Part shown: in pieces, positions 1 through 6,633 of the stretch
Layout: each line of letters opens with the position of its first letter
How positions within the stretch are numbered: position 1 is the first letter of the stretch
Origin: an uncultured Paracoccus sp.
GTDB taxonomy: Bacteria; Pseudomonadota; Alphaproteobacteria; Rhodobacterales; Rhodobacteraceae
Reading direction: 5' to 3'
Assembly (NCBI GenBank): GCA_937859005.1
Contig: CALLYR010000209.1
Location: 1-7,951 of the forward strand
DNA length: 7,951 nucleotides
Program-made: the position numbers and the translations under genes
The notes under the pieces: generated by a model
Seen by the model: only the letters and a program-made list of their open reading frames with translations
The model's database searches: none
Told to the model about the DNA's origin: nothing

Positions 1-153
1 CCCCCCGCCGTCCCGATTGCGCGCGTGACCGGGGCGGGCGATTGTTTCCTGGCCGCGCATCTGGCGGCCGAACGCGGCGGCGCGGGCCGGGAGCAGGCGC
101 TTGCCGCCGCCGTCAGCGCCGCCGCCGCCCATGTCGCAGGAGAGGACCTATGA
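1..153 (+). CDS. psuK: PfkB-family sugar kinase, C-terminal part (probable pseudouridine kinase)
   Basis: Only the last 50 codons are present; the 5' end lies off the left edge. The fragment carries the PfkB/ribokinase C-terminal signature VTGAGDCF (residues 9-16 of the fragment). In this family the GAGD aspartate is the catalytic base and the glycines form the anion hole. A typical alanine-rich C-terminal helix follows. The stop TGA (151-153) overlaps the psuG start in an ATGA, which implies translational coupling. PfkB is a broad family. The specific call of pseudouridine kinase (pseudouridine + ATP to pseudouridine 5'-phosphate) rests on the overlap with psuG and on the known psuK-psuG pairing, because the substrate-recognition part is not in the window. 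The PfkB call is firm and the substrate is inferred. Confidence 0.8.
   Translation, partial: PPAVPIARVTGAGDCFLAAHLAAERGGAGREQALAAAVSAAAAHVAGEDL
138..145 (+). promoter_or_regulatory. Ribosome binding site of psuG
   Basis: AGGAGAGG, a strong Shine-Dalgarno sequence inside the last codons of the kinase gene, ends 4 bases before the ATG at 150. It settles the start of psuG against the longer in-frame reading from 42. Confidence 0.75.
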
Positions 154-1076
154 CCCACGACGCCGCATCCGCCCCCCTGTCCCTTGCTCCCGAGGTCCAC
201 GCCGCGCTGGACGCCGGCCGCCCCGTGGTGGCGCTGGAATCGACGATCATCACCCACGGGATGCCCTGGCCGCAGAACCTGGAAGTCGCGCGCCGGGTCG
301 AAACCACCGTGCGCGACGCGGGCGCCGCCCCCGCCACCATCGCCATCATGGACGGCCGCATCCATGTGGGGCTGGAAGACGAACGCCTTGAGGCCCTCGC
401 CCGCACCCCGCAGGATCAGGTGATGAAGCTCAGCCGCGCCGATCTGGCCGTCGCGCTGGCCACGGGGCGCACGGGGGCCACCACGGTCGCGGCCACGATG
501 ATCTGCGCCGATCTGGCCGGCATCCGCGTCTTTGCCACCGGCGGCATCGGCGGCGTCCATCGCGGGGTCGAACAGACGATGGACGTGTCGGCCGACCTGC
601 ACGAACTGGCCCGCACTTCGGTCACTGTGGTCGCAGCCGGGGCCAAGGCGATCCTCGACCTGCCGCGCACGCTGGAACTGCTGGAAACCCTGGGCGTGCC
701 GGTGATCGCGGCCGGGCAGGACGCATTGCCCGCCTTCTGGTCGCGCGATTCGGGGCTTGCCGCGCCGCTGCGGCTGGACGACCCCGCCGACATTGCCGCC
801 GCAGCCCGGATGCGCCGCGCCCTGGGCTTGCCGGGCGGGCAACTGGTGGTGAACCCGATTCCCGAGACCGACGAGATCCCGCGCGCCGAAATGATCCCGG
901 TCGTCGAACAGGCGCTGGCCGAAGCGGCAGAGCAGAACATCGCCGCCAAGGCGGTGACGCCTTTCCTGCTGGACTTCATCTTCCAGTTGACCGGAGGGCG
1001 GTCGCTGGATGCCAATATCGCGCTGGTGCTGAACAACGCGCGCCTGGCGTCGCGGATCGCGGCAGCGGGGGCCTGA
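150..1076 (+). CDS. psuG: Pseudouridine-5'-phosphate glycosidase PsuG
   Basis: A 308-residue cytosolic enzyme, close to the 312 residues of E. coli PsuG. The family reversibly cleaves the C-C glycosidic bond of pseudouridine 5'-phosphate to uracil and ribose 5-phosphate, using a Schiff-base lysine and a divalent metal. The hallmark ALESTIITHGMP (residues 28-39) holds the conserved Glu30. KLSRADL gives Lys93, SADL gives the likely metal ligand Asp149, GAKAILDL gives the likely Schiff-base Lys166, and DANIALVLNNA gives Asn289. Several of these fall at the numbers I recall for the E. coli enzyme. ATG at 150 is chosen because AGGAGAGG (138-145) sits 4 bases upstream, it overlaps the kinase stop, and homology starts just after it. 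An in-frame ATG at 42 would only add an arginine-rich stretch read out of frame through the kinase. No frameshift or missing catalytic residue is seen. Confidence 0.96.
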   Translation: MTHDAASAPLSLAPEVHAALDAGRPVVALESTIITHGMPWPQNLEVARRVETTVRDAGAAPATIAIMDGRIHVGLEDERLEALARTPQDQVMKLSRADLAVALATGRTGATTVAATMICADLAGIRVFATGGIGGVHRGVEQTMDVSADLHELARTSVTVVAAGAKAILDLPRTLELLETLGVPVIAAGQDALPAFWSRDSGLAAPLRLDDPADIAAAARMRRALGLPGGQLVVNPIPETDEIPRAEMIPVVEQALAEAAEQNIAAKAVTPFLLDFIFQLTGGRSLDANIALVLNNARLASRIAAAGA

Positions 1077-1083
1077 CCGCAAA

Positions 1084-1120
1084 CCGGGCGCGCATGGCGT
1101 GCCGCCATGCGTCAGCCCGG
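1084..1120 (+). terminator. Strong hairpin just after psuG (possible terminator without a T-tract)
   Basis: A perfect 9-bp stem, CGCATGGCG (1091-1099) with CGCCATGCG (1103-1111), closes a TGC loop. It is extended by an outer 6-bp stem, CCGGGC (1084-1089) with GCCCGG (1115-1120), across a 1-versus-3-base internal loop. It begins 8 bases after the psuG stop, where a terminator or mRNA-stabilising structure would be expected. No T-run follows on either strand, so it is not a textbook intrinsic terminator. It could instead be a REP-like palindrome or a 3'-end stabiliser. The 3' arm contains the ATG (1107) that would start the DUF502 remnant, so folding would hide that start. Confidence 0.45.
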
Positions 1121-1756
1121 CAACCCTCTCTGGCGGAACCCGCCGCTGCGCGCGCCGGACGGGCCTTTCATACACCTCTTGCGTTCGTTCCTGACGGGGC
1201 TGGCGATGATGCTGCCGATCACGTTGACGGCCTGGCTGTTCTGGTCGCCGGCCGGATGGATCGACAGTGGGGTGATGCCGGTGAGCCCCGCGCTGGGCAC
1301 GGACCTGCACGGCGTCGTCATCTTCCTGCTGTTCACCGTGATCCCCGGCGTTTGCCCGAGGGCTGCATCGGCCGCCGCCTGCCGCGTTCCGGGGAAAACC
1401 TGCTGGACCGGATGCCGGTCCTGCGACGCGTCCATCGCGGGCTGACGCAGATCGACGAATCCTGCTGGGACAGGCCAGTCCCAGGTCGGATCGCGCCAGT
1501 CTGGTCGGATATGCGGGCAAGTGCCTGTAACGGGTTTCGCCGCTGGCCTCGCCAAGGGCAAGCTTGTCGCCGCCTGCGGCCCCTCGGGCCACGGATGATG
1601 GCGGTGTTCCTGCCCGGCACGCCCCACCCGCTTGCGGATTTTTGCTGCAGGCCACCGAAGATCACATCGTCCATCGTCCATCTGGACATGAGCGTCGGGG
1701 ACACGGCCAGGATCATCGTTTCCGAGCAAGGACTGGCCTATCCGGACAGCCGCCCC
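1107..1756 (+). pseudogene. DUF502-family membrane protein, degraded by multiple frameshifts
   Basis: Pieces of a DUF502 protein (usually a two-helix inner-membrane protein of about 200-250 residues, function unknown) appear in the right order but in changing frames. From 1107: RSFLTGLAMMLPITLTAWLFW, a short WIDS segment and VIFLLFTVIPG, all in one frame. Around 1348-1460: FARGL, then GENLLDRMPVLRRVHRGL, in other frames. Around 1462-1530: LLGQASPRSDRASLVGYAG, ending in TAA. Around 1527-1595: VTGFAAGLAKGKLVAA, ending in TGA. From 1595: MMAVFLPGTPHP. Around 1633: CGFLL. Around 1680-1747: LDMSVGDTARIIVSEQG then LAYPD. At least five frame changes are needed, and about ten residues seem missing after the second helix. 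The neighbouring genes are clean, so sequencing error is an unlikely cause. It lies 30 bases past psuG on the same strand and was probably the third gene of that operon. The ATG at 1107 has no Shine-Dalgarno and sits in a hairpin, so the original start is uncertain. The family call is from memory of conserved blocks. Confidence 0.75.
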
Positions 1757-2803
1757 TCAACCGTAAAGCAGCGGCAGATCGACCGAATCGCGCAGGCCCA
1801 GATTGGCCGCGTCCCCGTCCATGAAACGGTCCGCCGCCGTCTGGCCGGCGGCCTTCATCCGCGCCAGAAGGCCGGGCCCGGGCAGCACCTTGCTGCGGGC
1901 CCCCAGCGTATTCATCAGCTCGTCGTCCGCGATCAGATGGATCAGCGGGTCCTTCATGCCGCGATTGGTCAGGCGGCCTTCCTCGGTCAGGCGCTTGACG
2001 AACTGGATCGCGCGCAATTCGCGCAGCAGCGAGGAGTTGAAGCTGATCTCGTTGATGCGGTCCTGGATTTCGACGGGCGTGCGGGGAAGGCGCTTCCGTT
2101 CCATCGGGTTGATGGCGACGATCAGGATGTCACGCGGCAGGTCGTGACCGAACAGCGGAAACAGCGCCGGATTGCCGGAATAGCCACCGTCCCAATACGC
2201 TTCGCGCTGGCCGGTGGCCGGGTCGTCGATCTCGACCGCGCGGAACAGCGTGGGCAGGCACCCCGAGGCCATGATTGCCTCGGGCGTCACCTCGGCCCCG
2301 GAAAAGATGCGCACGCGCCCGGTGCGGACATTCGTCGCCGTGACATGAAACTGCGGCCCCTCGGGGCGGTCGAGATGCGGATACGGCATTTCCCCAAGGA
2401 TCGGGCCCAGCGGATTGCTGTGGAACGGCCCATAGTCATAGGGGCTGAAGATGCGCGTCACACCCTCGATCCAGGCGACGGGGGAAATCAGTTCGGCCAG
2501 CCGTTGAAAGCCGCGCGGAATCGGGACCATGCTGGACATCCAGCGGACCATGCGGTTGTCGCTGAACAGCCCGACCTGCGACCAGACGTAATCGAGATTC
2601 TCGCGCGCCGCCTGCCGGCCGGCCGCGCCCGGTGCGCTGGACAGCCCCGCCTTGACCGCTGCACCGTTCAGCGCCCCGGCCGAAGTGCCGCTGATCGCGG
2701 CGATTTCCACGCTTTCGTCCTGCAGCAGGCGGTCCAGCACGCCCCAGGAAAAGGCGCCATGCGCACCGCCGCCCTGCAGGGCCAGGTTGATGGGTATCGT
2801 CAT
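1757..2803 (-). CDS. Patatin-like phospholipase family protein
   Basis: A 348-residue serine lipid acyl hydrolase with a Ser-Asp dyad. The oxyanion-hole motif GGGAHG is at residues 11-16, the nucleophile elbow GTSAG at 39-43 (Ser41), and the catalytic DGG at 205-207 (Asp205). All are intact, so it should be active. The C-terminal third (from about 228: NPMERKRLP, EIQDRINEISFNSSLLREL) matches the bacterial patatin subfamily common in alphaproteobacteria. There is no signal peptide or membrane helix, so it is probably cytosolic or peripheral to the membrane; the substrate (phospholipid or other acyl ester) is not revealed. The ATG at 2803 is chosen because the GGG motif follows within ten residues, and a weak AGGGA (2811-2815) lies 7 bases upstream. 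A longer reading to 3043 would run inside prfB. The gap to the prfB stop is 34 bases with no clear promoter, so co-transcription with prfB is likely. It converges on the DUF502 pseudogene. Confidence 0.93.
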   Translation of the reverse strand: MTIPINLALQGGGAHGAFSWGVLDRLLQDESVEIAAISGTSAGALNGAAVKAGLSSAPGAAGRQAARENLDYVWSQVGLFSDNRMVRWMSSMVPIPRGFQRLAELISPVAWIEGVTRIFSPYDYGPFHSNPLGPILGEMPYPHLDRPEGPQFHVTATNVRTGRVRIFSGAEVTPEAIMASGCLPTLFRAVEIDDPATGQREAYWDGGYSGNPALFPLFGHDLPRDILIVAINPMERKRLPRTPVEIQDRINEISFNSSLLRELRAIQFVKRLTEEGRLTNRGMKDPLIHLIADDELMNTLGARSKVLPGPGLLARMKAAGQTAADRFMDGDAANLGLRDSVDLPLLYG

Positions 2804-2837
2804 CCCGCTGTCCCTGCCCGTCCGGCGCCGCCCCACC

Positions 2838-3965
2838 TCAGTCCTCGGCGTTGGCCTCGGCCCGGCTTTTGCCCGCCACATCCATCGCCAGCGTCGCCGC
2901 CATGAAGGCGTCCAGATCGCCGTCCAGAACCCCCTGCGTGTCCGAGGTTTCCACCCCGGTGCGCAGGTCCTTGACCATCTGATAGGGGTGCAGGACATAG
3001 CTGCGGATCTGGTTGCCCCAGCCCGCATCGCCCTTGGCGTCATGGGCGGCGTTGATCGCCGCGTTCCGCTTGTCCAGTTCCAGCTGATACAGGCGCGAGC
3101 GCAGCGCGTTCATCGCGATCTCGCGGTTCTGGTGCTGCGACTTCATCGAGCTGGTGACGACAATGTTGGTCGGCAGGTGGGTGATCCGCACGGCCGAATC
3201 GGTGGTGTTGACATGCTGTCCGCCCGCGCCAGACGAGCGATAGGTGTCGATGCGGATGTCGCGGTCGGGAATGTCGATCTCGATGTTGTCGTCCACCACA
3301 GGATAGACCCAGACCGACGAGAACGACGTGTGCCGCCGCGCCGCCGAATCATAGGGCGAGATGCGGACCAGCCGGTGCACGCCCGATTCCGATTTCAGCC
3401 AGCCATAGGCGTTCGGCCCGCTGATCTTGTAGGCGGCGGACCGGATGCCCGCCTCGTCGCCGCCGGTCTCGGACTGAAGCTCGACGGTATAGCCCTTCTT
3501 CTCGGCCCAGCGGACATACATCCGCGCCAGCATCGACGCCCAGTCGCAGCTTTCGGTGCCGCCCGCGCCCGCGTTGATTTCCACGAAGGTGTCGTTGCCG
3601 TCCGCCTCGCCGTTCAGCAGGGCTTCCAGTTCCTTCTGCGCGGCGGTCTCGGCCAGCGATTTCAGGCTCGCCTCGGCCTCGGCCACGATCTCGGCGTCGT
3701 CCTCGGCCTCGCCCAGTTCGATCAGGTCGATGTTGTCCCGCAGGTCGCGTTCGATCCGGCGATAGGTGTCCACGGCGTCCGACAGCATCTGGCGGTCGCG
3801 CATCAGCTTTTGCGCGCGGGCCGGGTCGGACCACAGGTCGCCATCCTCGATCATGGCGTTCATTTCTTCCAGACGATGGGGCGCGGTGTCCCAGTCCAGC
3901 CGCTGCGCAAGCAGCCTCAGCGACTTGCGGACGGCATCGATGGTGGATTGCGTTTCGGCGCGCAT
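2838..3965 (-). CDS. prfB: Peptide chain release factor 2 (RF2)
   Basis: A 375-residue class I release factor that reads UGA and UAA in the ribosomal A site and triggers hydrolysis of peptidyl-tRNA. The order is an N-terminal helical domain (about 1-120), then NAGAGGTESCDWASML (131-146), the stop-codon recognition region with SPY (203-205) followed by RRHTSF, and the catalytic GGQ (248-250) in SGAGGQHVN. Recognition is normally by SPF in RF2; the tyrosine is a conservative change I recall in other alphaproteobacteria. RF1 is excluded because it carries PxT. The gene is one open frame: codons near the E. coli autoregulatory +1 frameshift site are ordinary sense codons (CTG GAC TGG), so that feedback is absent. 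ATG at 3965 fits the family N-terminus (MRAETQ). The only Shine-Dalgarno-like AAGG (3977-3980) is 11 bases upstream, which is long. It lies 97 bases after mrcA. Confidence 0.97.
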   Translation of the reverse strand: MRAETQSTIDAVRKSLRLLAQRLDWDTAPHRLEEMNAMIEDGDLWSDPARAQKLMRDRQMLSDAVDTYRRIERDLRDNIDLIELGEAEDDAEIVAEAEASLKSLAETAAQKELEALLNGEADGNDTFVEINAGAGGTESCDWASMLARMYVRWAEKKGYTVELQSETGGDEAGIRSAAYKISGPNAYGWLKSESGVHRLVRISPYDSAARRHTSFSSVWVYPVVDDNIEIDIPDRDIRIDTYRSSGAGGQHVNTTDSAVRITHLPTNIVVTSSMKSQHQNREIAMNALRSRLYQLELDKRNAAINAAHDAKGDAGWGNQIRSYVLHPYQMVKDLRTGVETSDTQGVLDGDLDAFMAATLAMDVAGKSRAEANAED

Positions 3966-3987
3966 GGGACGGACGACCTTCGGGCGG

Positions 3988-4013
3988 AACGGATCGGATA
4001 AAACGGATCGGAT
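3988..4013. repeat. Two 12-base direct repeats in the prfB leader
   Basis: AACGGATCGGAT occurs at 3988-3999 and again at 4002-4013, giving a 14-base period with an AA spacer. On the prfB sense strand this reads ATCCGATCCGTT twice. The pair lies 23-48 bases upstream of the prfB start, downstream of a candidate promoter. It may be an operator-like site, a leader RNA element or simple duplication; the sequence does not decide between them. Confidence 0.6.
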
Positions 4014-4021
4014 GACGGGGG

Positions 4022-4050
4022 GTGATACAGCGCAGGGACGACCGGGGCAA
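4022..4050 (-). promoter_or_regulatory. Candidate sigma70 promoter for prfB
   Basis: On the minus strand TTGCCC (4045-4050) and TATCAC (4022-4027) are separated by exactly 17 bases. Each box matches the consensus at four of six positions. It lies in the 97-base gap between mrcA and prfB and would give a leader of roughly 50 bases containing the direct repeats. Such matches occur by chance, so this is a suggestion only; read-through from mrcA is also possible. Confidence 0.35.
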
Positions 4051-4062
4051 GCGGCGCGCGCG

Positions 4063-6561
4063 TCAGTAAAGGCCGCCCGAGCTCATGGTGCCGAAATCGG
4101 CCTTTTTCGGGATCACCTTGCGCTTGCCTGTCGAGGTGGTGACCTCCTTGTCGCTGACATTGGTCACATCGTTGCTGCGTCCGAACCCGCCGTCCACCAC
4201 CAGCGCGGGACCACCCGTGCCCGGACCGGTGCCGTCGCGGAAATATTCGGCGACCGTGCCCTTGCCATAGGCGACATCGACGAAATGACCGCCCGGCGGA
4301 ACCTTGAACGCGGTCCCGCCATATTGCTTGACCGCCTGGCGCATGAAGGCGTTGAACACCGGCACGCACAGCGTCCCCCCAAAGGCGTTCTCGCCCAGCG
4401 ACCGCGGCGTGTCATAGCCCAGATAACAGCCCGCCACGATGTTCGAGGTGAAGCCGATGAACCACACGTCCTTGGCGTCGTTGGTGGTCCCGGTCTTGCC
4501 GGCGACCGGCACCGGCAGATTGACCCCCTTGCCCGAGCCGCGCTTGACCACGCCTTCCATCATCGAGGTCAGCTGATAGGCGGTGATCGCGTCCATCACC
4601 CGTTCGCGGTCCGACTGGATCAGCGGCGCCTGACCCACGGGCAGCGCGGGCTGGCCGCAGGTTTCGCATTCGCGCCGGTCGTGGCGATAGACGGTTCGGC
4701 CGCGGCGGTCCTGCACCCGGTCCACCAGCGTCGGCTCGACCCGTTCGCCGCCATTGGCGAACATCGCATAGGCGGCGACCATCTTGAACAGCGTCGTTTC
4801 CTGCGCGCCCAGGCTGTTGGCCAGGAACGGGTCCAGCCGGTCATAGACGCCGAAGCGTTCGGCGTATTTCGCCACGATGTCCATGCCGATGTCCTGGGCG
4901 ATGCGGATGGTCATCAGGTTGCGCGACTGCTCGATGCCCGTGCGCAGCGGCGTCGGCCCATAGAAGCCGCCGCCCGCGTTCCTGGGCGTCCACAGGCCCT
5001 GCGGCGTGTTCACGGTGATCGGCTCGTCCGCGACGATCGTGGCGGGGGTATAGCCGCCGTCCAGCGCCGCCGCATAGACGAAGGGCTTGAAGGCCGACCC
5101 CGGCTGGCGCATCGCCTGCGTCGCGCGGTTGAAGACCGACGACTGATAGGAAAACCCGCCCTGCATCGCATAGACGCGGCCGGTGTTCACATCCATCGCC
5201 ATGAACCCGCCCTGGATCACCGGCACCTGCCTCAGGGTCCAGCGGATGAAGCTGCCGTCGCTATCGCTGGTCATGGCGCGGACCAGAACCACGTCGCCCA
5301 CCGCCAGCAGGTCGGACGCGACACGGGCCTGCGGCGCGCGCTGGCGGCCCGGCATCAGCTTGCGCGCCCATTGCACGTCCTTGGCGGGGATGAAGTGGCC
5401 GTCCTCGTCTTCCTCCACCCCTTCGATGCCGATGCGGGCGTCGGTTTTCGTCAGTTCCAGCACCACCGCCGGATGCCAGCCCTCGATGTCGCGCGGCACC
5501 TCGGCCCTGGACAGGGCCGCGCGCCACGCCTCCTCGGACCCGAGGGTTTCGGCCGGGATCGTCTGGCCGGTCCCGCGCCACAGGCCCAGCCCGCGGTCAT
5601 AGCGTTCCAGCGCGTCCTGCAATGCCTTGGCCGCGATGTTCTGCAACTGCGGCTCGACCGTGGCGCGGATCGCGAGGCCGCCGGTGAAGAATTCGTCCTC
5701 GCCGAACTGCTGGGACAACTGGCGCCGGATCTCGTCGGTGAAATAGTCGCGCGGCGGCAGCTGTTCGCGGAAGGCGTGATAGTCGCCATTCTGCACCGAC
5801 CTCAGCGGCAGCCCGGCCTCGGCCTTGTAGACGGCCTCGGTCAGATAGCCATTCTGCCACATCTCGCGCAGGATCCAGTTGCGCCGCTCGGTGATGCGGT
5901 CGCGGTCGCGCACGACCGACCGTGACGGCGCCTGCGGCAGGGCGGCCAGCGTCGCGGCCTCGTGCGGGGCCAGGTCGGCCAGGGGCTTGTTGAAATAGGT
6001 CTGCGCGGCAGCGGCGACGCCCGCGCTGTTCTGGCCCAGGAAGATCTCGTTGAGGTAAAGTTCGAGGATCTGGTCCTTGGTCAGCGTGTTCTCCAGCCGG
6101 GTCGCCAGGATCAGTTCCTTGACCTTGCGTTCCACGCTGCGGTCCGAGGACAGCAGGAAATTCTTCATCACCTGCTGGGTGATGGTGGACGCGCCCCGCA
6201 CCGATGCGCCGCGCGACTGGGCCGCCTGGACCAGCGCGCCGATCATGCCGCGGGGGTCATAGCCGCGGTGGGTGTAGAAATTCTTGTCCTCGGCCGAGAT
6301 GAAGGCCTGCTTGACCAGATCGGGGATTTCCTCGACCGGGACAAAGATGCGCCGTTCTCGCGCGAATTCGTCGATCAGCTTGCCTTCGCCCGAATAGATG
6401 CGGCTGATCGTCTTGGGGGCGTATTGGGCCAGCACCTCGTGGCTGGGCAGGTCACGCGAATAGATCCAGAAGATCCCGCCCAGAATCAGGGCGATGAACA
6501 CGGCGGCGGTCACGAACCACGAGAAGATCGCGCCAAGGAAATTCAGGACGAAACGGAACAC
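4063..6561 (-). CDS. mrcA: Penicillin-binding protein 1A (bifunctional transglycosylase/transpeptidase)
   Basis: An 832-residue class A PBP that polymerises lipid II into glycan strands and cross-links the peptides on the periplasmic side. A short cytoplasmic N-terminus precedes one membrane anchor (about 9-33). The GT51 domain follows, with EDKNFYTHRG (catalytic Glu91), GASTITQQVMKN (123-134), RKVKEL and ELYLNEIFLG (167-176). An OB-like insert occupies about 330-445. The transpeptidase has SAFK (489-492, nucleophile Ser489), SRN (546-548) and KTGT (689-692). All catalytic motifs are present. A CxxC pair (Cys632, Cys635) lies between SRN and KTGT. The tail is basic and glycine-rich, ending GGLY. 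Start: 6561 is GTG; AAAGG (6569-6573) is 7 bases upstream, the anchor begins immediately, and no ATG nearby fits. It has its own promoter in the 72-base gap after the amidase gene. Some databases name this family PBP1A/mrcA/ponA. Confidence 0.96.
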   Translation of the reverse strand: MFRFVLNFLGAIFSWFVTAAVFIALILGGIFWIYSRDLPSHEVLAQYAPKTISRIYSGEGKLIDEFARERRIFVPVEEIPDLVKQAFISAEDKNFYTHRGYDPRGMIGALVQAAQSRGASVRGASTITQQVMKNFLLSSDRSVERKVKELILATRLENTLTKDQILELYLNEIFLGQNSAGVAAAAQTYFNKPLADLAPHEAATLAALPQAPSRSVVRDRDRITERRNWILREMWQNGYLTEAVYKAEAGLPLRSVQNGDYHAFREQLPPRDYFTDEIRRQLSQQFGEDEFFTGGLAIRATVEPQLQNIAAKALQDALERYDRGLGLWRGTGQTIPAETLGSEEAWRAALSRAEVPRDIEGWHPAVVLELTKTDARIGIEGVEEDEDGHFIPAKDVQWARKLMPGRQRAPQARVASDLLAVGDVVLVRAMTSDSDGSFIRWTLRQVPVIQGGFMAMDVNTGRVYAMQGGFSYQSSVFNRATQAMRQPGSAFKPFVYAAALDGGYTPATIVADEPITVNTPQGLWTPRNAGGGFYGPTPLRTGIEQSRNLMTIRIAQDIGMDIVAKYAERFGVYDRLDPFLANSLGAQETTLFKMVAAYAMFANGGERVEPTLVDRVQDRRGRTVYRHDRRECETCGQPALPVGQAPLIQSDRERVMDAITAYQLTSMMEGVVKRGSGKGVNLPVPVAGKTGTTNDAKDVWFIGFTSNIVAGCYLGYDTPRSLGENAFGGTLCVPVFNAFMRQAVKQYGGTAFKVPPGGHFVDVAYGKGTVAEYFRDGTGPGTGGPALVVDGGFGRSNDVTNVSDKEVTTSTGKRKVIPKKADFGTMSSGGLY

Positions 6562-6568
6562 GGGCCAG

Positions 6569-6573
6569 CCTTT
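6569..6573 (-). promoter_or_regulatory. Ribosome binding site supporting the GTG start of mrcA
   Basis: AAAGG on the minus strand ends 7 bases before the GTG at 6561. It decides the start in the absence of an ATG. Confidence 0.55.
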
Positions 6574-6593
6574 GGCGGGTCGATGGGCGGCTC

Positions 6594-6622
6594 TCTATAA
6601 TCGCAAGACGGCCATGCGTCAA
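6594..6622 (-). promoter_or_regulatory. Sigma70-type promoter of mrcA
   Basis: On the minus strand TTGACG (6617-6622, five of six matches to TTGACA) and TATAGA (6594-6599, four of six to TATAAT) are separated by the ideal 17 bases. The element lies wholly in the gap between the amidase stop (6634) and the mrcA GTG (6561), in a locally AT-richer patch. The predicted transcript start is near 6587, leaving a leader of about 26 bases with the AAAGG site. This would let mrcA be expressed apart from the amidase gene. Confidence 0.65.
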
Positions 6623-6633
6623 AACAACTTCCG

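Noticed and set aside
42..149. Longer psuG start at an upstream ATG
   Set aside because: It would read out of frame through the kinase tail and add an arginine-rich extension absent from the family. The ATG at 150 has a strong Shine-Dalgarno and an ATGA overlap.
1094..2905. Long plus-strand open frame of about 600 codons
   Set aside because: It covers scraps of the DUF502 pseudogene and then runs antisense to the patatin gene. Its translation is rich in Arg, Ala, His and Asp with no domain, as expected opposite a GC-rich gene.
2804..3043. N-terminal extension of the patatin protein into prfB
   Set aside because: The added 80 residues are an Arg/Trp-rich shadow of the RF2 C-terminus, and the GGG oxyanion motif belongs near the N-terminus.
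3766..5925. Long plus-strand open frame of about 720 codons, and a shorter one at 2652-4001
   Set aside because: Both lie opposite prfB and mrcA, which carry full catalytic motifs on the minus strand. The plus-strand readings show only low-complexity His/Arg/Asp-rich sequence.
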